From Ga0077536 sp943370145 (GTDB taxonomy: Bacteria > Pseudomonadota > Gammaproteobacteria > Ga0077536): 64,000 nucleotides of DNA. The position numbers and the translations under genes are program-made. Under the pieces are notes generated by a model. It was not told the origin of the DNA. It saw nothing but the letters and a program-made list of their open reading frames with translations, and made no database searches. Of the stretch, positions 59,191 through 64,000 are shown one piece after another; position 1 is the first letter of the stretch; each line of letters begins with the position of its first letter. Where the stretch lies: assembly GCA_943370145.1 (NCBI GenBank), contig CALRPY020000004.1, positions 45,601 through 109,600 on the forward strand, in the 5' to 3' direction.

Positions 59191-60909
59191 TTACTCCATC
59201 GTCACGCGATTGATTTCGGCGAGGCTGGTCAATCCGCGCTTGGCCTTCTGCAGGCCGGACTTGCGGATGTCCCAGATACCCTCGGCGGCGGCCTGGTCGG
59301 CGAGCTGCACGGCGTTCGCGCCTTCCATGATCAGCCGCTTGATCGCGTCGCTGATCGGCATGACCTGATAGATGCCCGTGCGCCCCTTGTACCCGGTAGG
59401 GCAGTCGGCATGGCCGGTGCCCGGCCCGAAGAGCTTGATGCCTTGCCGCACCTCTTCCTCGGTGAAGCCCTCGGCGAGCAGGGCTTCATCCGGCAAATCG
59501 AAGGGCACGCGGTAATCCGGCTGCAGCCGGCGCGCGAGGCGCTGGGCGGTGATGAGGTTGATCGTGGTGGCGACCGCGAAGGGCTGCACGCCCATGTCCT
59601 GCAGGCGGGTGAGCGTCTGCGGCCCGTCGTTCGTGTGCAGCGTCGACATCACCATGTGACCCGTCTGTGCCGCCTTGACGGCGATCGACGCGGTCTCGAT
59701 GTCGCGGATTTCGCCGACGAGGATGATGTCCGGATCCTGGCGCAGGAAGGCCTTCAGCGCCTTGGGGAAGGTCATGCCGGTGCGCTCGTCGACCTGCACC
59801 TGGTTCACGCCGGGCAGGTTGATTTCCACCGGGTCCTCGGCGGTCGAGATGTTGACGTCTTCCTGGTTGAGGATGTTGATGCCGGTGTACAGCGACACCG
59901 TCTTGCCGCTGCCGGTCGGACCGGTCACAAGGAACATGCCGTAGGGCTTCTGCAGGTTCTTGAGGAAGAGGTCCTTCTGGAAGTCCTCGTAACCGAGCTG
60001 GTCGATGTTCAGCTTCGCCGCGTCGGAATCGAGGATACGCAGCACGACCTTCTCGCCATACAGCGTTGGACAGGTGCTGACGCGGAAGTCGATCGCCTTG
60101 GTCTTCGACAGCTTGAGCTTGATGCGCCCGTCCTGCGGCACGCGCCGCTCGGAGACGTCCAGCCGCGACATGACCTTGATGCGCGCGGCGATCTTGCCGG
60201 CCAGCGCGATCGGCGGCTTCGCGATTTCGTCGAGCATGCCGTCGATGCGGAAGCGCACGCGGAAATATTTCTCGTAGGGCTCGAAGTGCAGGTCCGAGGC
60301 CCCGCGCTTGATCGCATCGAGCAGCACCTTGTTGACGAAGCGCACCACCGGTGCGTCGTCGACCTCGGTGGTGTCCTGCGGCAGTTCCTGCTGCGTGCCG
60401 ACCTCGAGATCGTCGAGGTTCTCGAAGTCCGAGGACTCCATGTCGCCGAGACTCGTGTCGGCCGCCGCCAGGGCCTTCTCGATGGCCTTGGCGAGCTTGT
60501 TCTCCTCGACCAGCACCGCCTCGGTGTTGGCGCCGATGTGGAACTTGATCTCGTCGAGCGCCTGCAGGTTGGTCGGGTCGGAGACGCCGATGTAGACCCG
60601 GTTGCCGCGCTTGAAGATTGGCAGCGCATGGTGGCGCTGGATCAGTTCCTCGCTGACGAGCTTGACGACTTCGGAATCGATCTCGAGCGCTTCGATGTCG
60701 CAGAGCGGGACGCCGAATTCCTGCGATGCGGCCTGCGCAACGATGCGTGCGTCGGCGAGCTTGCGTTCAATCAGGTACTTGACGAAGGGTACCTTGTTCG
60801 CGAGCGCATCCTGAAACGCACGCGCCGCGGTCTGCTCGTCGAGCAGACCGTCGTTCACGAGTTTGCGCGCCAGACCGGTCAGGGGGACGCGGGGAGTGGT
60901 CACGGCCAC
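59191..60909 (-). CDS. pilB: Type IV pilus assembly ATPase PilB
   Basis: A 572-residue extension motor of the GspE family. The N-terminal MshEN-type domain precedes the ATPase core, with Walker A GPTGSGKTVSLYT, the Asp box, Walker B DIILVGEIRD and the His box TGHMVMSTLHTNDG. Unusually, the C-terminal tetracysteine metal site is missing: the first CxxC place reads ARRLQPDYRVPF (about 459-470), and only C503 of the second pair remains in HADCPTGYKGRTG. The start is GTG 60909. pilA is not adjacent. A possible -10, TACTAT, on the minus strand (60957-60952) lies 43 bases upstream. Confidence 0.96.
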   Translation of the reverse strand: MAVTTPRVPLTGLARKLVNDGLLDEQTAARAFQDALANKVPFVKYLIERKLADARIVAQAASQEFGVPLCDIEALEIDSEVVKLVSEELIQRHHALPIFKRGNRVYIGVSDPTNLQALDEIKFHIGANTEAVLVEENKLAKAIEKALAAADTSLGDMESSDFENLDDLEVGTQQELPQDTTEVDDAPVVRFVNKVLLDAIKRGASDLHFEPYEKYFRVRFRIDGMLDEIAKPPIALAGKIAARIKVMSRLDVSERRVPQDGRIKLKLSKTKAIDFRVSTCPTLYGEKVVLRILDSDAAKLNIDQLGYEDFQKDLFLKNLQKPYGMFLVTGPTGSGKTVSLYTGINILNQEDVNISTAEDPVEINLPGVNQVQVDERTGMTFPKALKAFLRQDPDIILVGEIRDIETASIAVKAAQTGHMVMSTLHTNDGPQTLTRLQDMGVQPFAVATTINLITAQRLARRLQPDYRVPFDLPDEALLAEGFTEEEVRQGIKLFGPGTGHADCPTGYKGRTGIYQVMPISDAIKRLIMEGANAVQLADQAAAEGIWDIRKSGLQKAKRGLTSLAEINRVTME

Positions 60910-60978
60910 GTCGGGTTGCCTCGGTTCGCTGCCAGGGGGGAATCCTCAAAAATAGTAGATGAAACCCCGGTAAATAAC

Positions 60979-61006
60979 CACCGCGCCGGGCTTTTCCGGC
61001 GCGGTG
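60979..61006 (-). terminator. Stem-loop terminator candidate after clpB
   Basis: CACCGCGCCGG (60979-60989) pairs perfectly with CCGGCGCGGTG (60996-61006), an 11-base stem around a six-base loop. On the minus strand it is followed by GTTATTT, a weak T-tract. It lies 30 bases beyond the clpB stop and separates clpB from pilB. Confidence 0.55.
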
Positions 61007-61036
61007 AGGCGGCGGGCAGTGCGCCGCCCGACGGCC

Positions 61037-63610
61037 TCAATTCGTGAAGACGAATCTGCCGTCGGCGACGTCGACCTTCACCGTGTCGCCCGCCGCGAAC
61101 CGGCCCTCGAGCAGGGCCTGCGCGAGCGGCGTTTCCAGGTAGGCCTGGATTGCCCGCTTCAGCGGCCGCGCGCCATAGACCGGGTCGAAACCCGCTTCGC
61201 CCAGTTTATCGACCGCCGCGGTGGAAATCTCCAGCCCCATGCGCTGCTCGGCGAGGCGCTGGCGCAACAGCCCGATCTGGACCTCGGCAATCGCGCGGAT
61301 CTGCGCCTGGCGCAGGCCGTGGAAGACCACCACTTCGTCGATGCGGTTGATGAACTCCGGGCGGAAATGGCGGCGCACGACTTCCATGACCGCGTCCCGC
61401 ATCTCGTCGTAGTGGGCGTCGTCACCCATGTTCTGGATCGAGTCGGAGCCGAGGTTCGAGGTCATGACGATCACGGTGTTGCGGAAGTCGACCGTCCGCC
61501 CGTGGCCGTCGGTGAGCCGGCCGTCGTCCAGCACCTGCAACAGGATGTTGAAGACGTCCGGATGCGCCTTCTCGACCTCGTCGAGCAGCAGCACCGAGTA
61601 GGGCTTGCGGCGCACGGTTTCGGTCAGGTAGCCGCCCTCCTCGTAGCCGACATAACCCGGCGGGGCGCCGATCAGCCGCGCGACCGCGTGCTTCTCCATA
61701 TATTCGGACATGTCGATGCGGACCAGCGCGTCCTCGGTGTCGAACAGGAACTCGGCGAGCGCCTTGCAGAGTTCGGTCTTGCCGACGCCGGTGGGGCCGA
61801 GGAACAGGAAGGACCCGTTCGGCCGCTTCGGATCGGACAGGCCGGCGCGTGAGCGGCGTATCGCGTTCGCCACCGCGGCGAGCGCCATGTCCTGACCGAC
61901 CACGCGCTTGTGCAACTCGTCCTCCATGCGCAACAGCTTGCTGCGTTCGCCTTCCAGCATCTTGGACACCGGGATGCCGGTCCACTTCGAGACGACCTCG
62001 GCGATTTCCTCGTCGGTGACCTTGTTCCGCAGCAGCTTCATCGGCTGCTGCTCGGAACCGGATGCGGCCTGCAGGCGCTTCTCGAGTTCGGGGATGACGC
62101 CGTACTGCAACTCGGACATGCGCGCGAGATCGCCACTGCGCCGCGCGGTCTCGAATTCCGTCCGCGCGCGGTCGAGGTCCGCCTGGACCTGGTGCGAGCC
62201 CTGCAGGGTCGCCTTTTCCGCCTTCCAGATTTCCTCCAGGTCGGCGTACTCGCGGCCGACCGCATCGATCTGGCTCTCGAGGTCGGCGAGGCGCCGACGT
62301 GACGCCTCGTCGGTTTCCTTGCGCAGGGCCTCGCGTTCGATCTTGAGCTGGATGAGGCGCCGATCGAGCCGGTCCATCTCTTCGGGCTTGGAGTCGATCT
62401 CGATGCTGATCCGGCTCGCGGCCTCGTCGATGAGGTCGATGGCCTTGTCCGGCAGCTGGCGGTCCGTGATGTAGCGATGCGACAGCTGCGCGGCGGCGAC
62501 GATCGCGGGGTCGGTGATCTCGACGCCGTGGTGGACGGCGTACTTTTCCTTCAGCCCGCGCAGGATCGCGATCGTGTCCTCGAGCGACGGCTCGTCGACC
62601 AGCACCTTCTGGAAGCGGCGTTCGAGCGCGGCGTCCTTCTCGACGTACTGGCGGTACTCGTCGAGGGTGGTCGCGCCGATGCAGTGCAGCTCGCCGCGCG
62701 CGAGGGCGGGTTTGAGCATGTTGCCGGCGTCCATCGCGCCCTCGGCCTTACCGGCGCCGACCATGGTGTGCAGCTCGTCGATGAACAGGATGATCTGGCC
62801 TTCCTGCTTGCCGAGATCGTTCAGGACGGCCTTGAGCCGCTCCTCGAACTCGCCGCGGAATTTCGCGCCCGCGATCAGCGAGCCCATGTCGAGCGACAGC
62901 AGGCGCTTGTTTTTCAGGCCCTCCGGCACTTCGCCGTTGACGATGCGCTGGGCGAGTCCCTCGACGATCGCGGTCTTGCCGACGCCGGGTTCGCCAATCA
63001 GCACGGGGTTGTTCTTGGTCCGCCGCTGCAGGACCTGGATCGTGCGGCGGATTTCCTCGTCACGCCCGATCACGGGGTCGAGCTTGCCCTGTTCCGCGCG
63101 CTCGGTCAGGTCGATGGTGTACTTCGACAGCGCCTGGCGGGTGTCCTCGACGTTCGGATCGGACACCGACTCCCCGCCGCGCATGCCGGTAATCGCCTGC
63201 TCGAGCGCAGTTTCCTTGAGACCCGCCTTCTTCAGGATGCGCCCGAGTTCCCCGGCGTCGGACAGCGCGGCGACGAGGAACAGCTCGCTCGAGATGTAGG
63301 CATCGCCCTTCTTCTGCGCGAGCTTGTCGGTGAGGTTCAGCAGGCGCACGAGATCGTTCGACGGGTGGACGTCGCCACCCGCGCCCTCGATCTTCGGCAG
63401 CCGGTCCAGCGCCTGCTTCAGCTGGGTGCGCAGGGACTGAGCGTCCACGCCACAGTTGCGCAGCAGGTGCGCCGTGGTGGCGCCGTCCTGCTCGAGCAGC
63501 GCGGCCATCAGGTGAAGGGGTTCGATGAACTGGTGGTCGAGGCCCAGTGCCCGGCTCTGGGCCTCGGCCAGGGCCTGCTGGAAACGGGAGGTCATTTTGT
63601 CGGCGCGCAT
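61037..63610 (-). CDS. clpB: Disaggregase ClpB
   Basis: An 857-residue AAA+ chaperone, the same length as E. coli ClpB. The N-domain (1-145) is followed by AAA1 with Walker A GEPGVGKT (206-213), the coiled-coil middle domain (about 400-525) and AAA2 with GPTGVGKT. With DnaK it rescues aggregated proteins after heat shock. A ClpP-binding IGF-type loop is not seen. Val149 is encoded by GTG (63166-63164) after GGGGAG, matching the internal start that gives the short ClpB isoform in E. coli. AAGGGAA precedes ATG 63610. A sigma-32-type promoter lies upstream. Confidence 0.98.
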   Translation of the reverse strand: MRADKMTSRFQQALAEAQSRALGLDHQFIEPLHLMAALLEQDGATTAHLLRNCGVDAQSLRTQLKQALDRLPKIEGAGGDVHPSNDLVRLLNLTDKLAQKKGDAYISSELFLVAALSDAGELGRILKKAGLKETALEQAITGMRGGESVSDPNVEDTRQALSKYTIDLTERAEQGKLDPVIGRDEEIRRTIQVLQRRTKNNPVLIGEPGVGKTAIVEGLAQRIVNGEVPEGLKNKRLLSLDMGSLIAGAKFRGEFEERLKAVLNDLGKQEGQIILFIDELHTMVGAGKAEGAMDAGNMLKPALARGELHCIGATTLDEYRQYVEKDAALERRFQKVLVDEPSLEDTIAILRGLKEKYAVHHGVEITDPAIVAAAQLSHRYITDRQLPDKAIDLIDEAASRISIEIDSKPEEMDRLDRRLIQLKIEREALRKETDEASRRRLADLESQIDAVGREYADLEEIWKAEKATLQGSHQVQADLDRARTEFETARRSGDLARMSELQYGVIPELEKRLQAASGSEQQPMKLLRNKVTDEEIAEVVSKWTGIPVSKMLEGERSKLLRMEDELHKRVVGQDMALAAVANAIRRSRAGLSDPKRPNGSFLFLGPTGVGKTELCKALAEFLFDTEDALVRIDMSEYMEKHAVARLIGAPPGYVGYEEGGYLTETVRRKPYSVLLLDEVEKAHPDVFNILLQVLDDGRLTDGHGRTVDFRNTVIVMTSNLGSDSIQNMGDDAHYDEMRDAVMEVVRRHFRPEFINRIDEVVVFHGLRQAQIRAIAEVQIGLLRQRLAEQRMGLEISTAAVDKLGEAGFDPVYGARPLKRAIQAYLETPLAQALLEGRFAAGDTVKVDVADGRFVFTN

Positions 63611-63646
63611 GGCGTTCCCTTCGGGAGTTGAATCGTGTTGAGCCTG

Positions 63647-63675
63647 AAATGGGGGGCGTCGCCCGCCGAATCAAG
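63647..63675 (-). promoter_or_regulatory. Sigma-32-type heat-shock promoter of clpB
   Basis: On the minus strand CTTGATT (63675-63669), 14 bases, CCCCATTT (63654-63647). This matches the sigma-32 consensus CTTGAAA-N13-15-CCCCATnT closely and lies 36 bases before the clpB ATG. Confidence 0.75.
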
Positions 63676-63798
63676 GCCTGGGGCCTGTGCCTCCCGCGTC
63701 CGCTTCGCCGCCGTTCCCGCGCTTGTTCACCTGGAACACAGAGAACTGCGGCATTGCAATTGAATTGGAGCGCAGAGGCGGGGTCGAGCGGTCGGCCC

Positions 63799-63850
63799 GA
63801 AAAAGGGGACGGATTTATTTTTAAAAAGGGGACAGCGAAAAAGGGGACGG
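63799..63850. repeat. Three copies of AAAAAGGGGAC, REP/RAYT-associated style
   Basis: AAAAAGGGGAC occurs at 63800-63810, 63823-63833 and 63838-63848, the first followed by GGATTTATTTTT. Motifs of this kind often flank REP-associated tyrosine transposase genes and their mobile repeats in gammaproteobacteria. No transposase is seen inside the window. The origin is inferred from resemblance. Confidence 0.5.
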
Positions 63851-63864
63851 ACTCAGTCATCCCC

Positions 63865-64000
63865 TCAATTTGCCGATTGGGCGAAGACGATAGCAAGGCC
63901 GCGTTGCTGTGCGAGGTTTTCCGAAAACGCGTCGATGAGCGGCCGAAAGTACTTCTCGGGCATCCGCGGCAGCCAGTCGTAGAGCATGAGCCCCTGGCGG
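63865..64000 (-). CDS. Unrecognised protein, C-terminal end only (start lies beyond the window)
   Basis: The minus-strand frame ends at TGA (63867-63865) and is open to the window edge, about 44 codons. The visible end contains LMLYDWLPRMPEKYFRPLID and finishes AIVFAQSAN. I do not recognise the family. Codon use looks like the local coding pattern, and the stop is followed by the GGGGAC repeats, so it may belong to a mobile or accessory gene continuing to the right. Short length limits confidence. Confidence 0.4.
   Translation of the reverse strand, partial: RQGLMLYDWLPRMPEKYFRPLIDAFSENLAQQRGLAIVFAQSAN

Noticed and set aside
1..64000. CRISPR arrays, prophage, toxin-antitoxin or secretion islands
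   Set aside because: No regularly spaced repeats, no phage structural genes, and no small paired toxin/antitoxin genes were seen; the window is mostly conserved housekeeping operons.

Overview
This window is about 64 kb of GC-rich chromosome from a gammaproteobacterium, almost entirely housekeeping genes in conserved order. The placement rests on several blocks that match gammaproteobacterial arrangements: yajC-secD-secF, ibaG-murA-hisG-hisD, petABC-sspA-sspB, the rsmI/lpoA-yraN-diaA-dolP divergon, rnpB next to the mra/dcw cluster, lpxC-(DUF721)-secA-argJ, and zapD-coaE-pilD-pilC-pilB. The petABC (cytochrome bc1), short-form HisG, type IV pilus genes and a PEP-CTERM protein argue against Enterobacterales. 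No genus is claimed.

Layout. 1-5986: the end of an AlkB-like membrane hydroxylase, a Gdt1/MneA-type cation exporter behind a manganese (yybP-ykoY) riboswitch, a small Pro/Asn-rich PEP-CTERM protein, and a large hybrid sensor kinase. 5987-9192: a small accessory patch, visibly richer in A/T, with a secreted metallo-beta-lactamase-fold protein, a SnoaL-like protein and a GlxA-type AraC regulator whose own promoter sits inside a perfect inverted repeat. It ends at tRNA-Leu(CAA). 9351-18599: queA, tgt, yajC, secD, secF, pdxB, purT, gloA and a lone mlaC. 18670-26131: ibaG, murA, hisG, hisD, petA, petB, petC, sspA, sspB. 26136-30492: dolP, diaA, yraN and lpoA leftward, with rsmI divergent. 30521-30908: RNase P RNA.

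31064-48948 is the complete mra/dcw cluster: mraZ, rsmH, ftsL, ftsI, murE, murF, mraY, murD, ftsW, murG, murC, murB, ddl, ftsQ, ftsA, ftsZ. It runs behind a consensus promoter with three MraZ boxes, and most junctions overlap by 1 to 14 bases. It encodes peptidoglycan precursor synthesis and the divisome. 49121-57886: lpxC, a convergent DUF721/DciA-like gene, secA, argJ, a Nudix-ThiE fusion, then zapD, coaE and pilD leftward. 57963-60909: pilC and pilB. 61037-63610: clpB behind a sigma-32-type promoter. The right edge has three short GGGGAC repeats, of a kind seen near REP-associated transposases, and the 3' end of an unrecognised gene.

I found no large undescribed multi-gene system. The leads most worth following are: the inverted repeat overlapping the promoter of the AraC/GlxA regulator in the accessory patch, a PilB ATPase lacking its tetracysteine metal site, a PEP-CTERM protein whose ribosome-binding site lies in a palindrome, a Nudix-ThiE fusion with an eroded ThiE half, an mlaC gene without local mlaFEDB, and the GGGGAC repeats. 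Base composition statements are by eye, and all promoter and hairpin calls are pattern matches without energy calculation.
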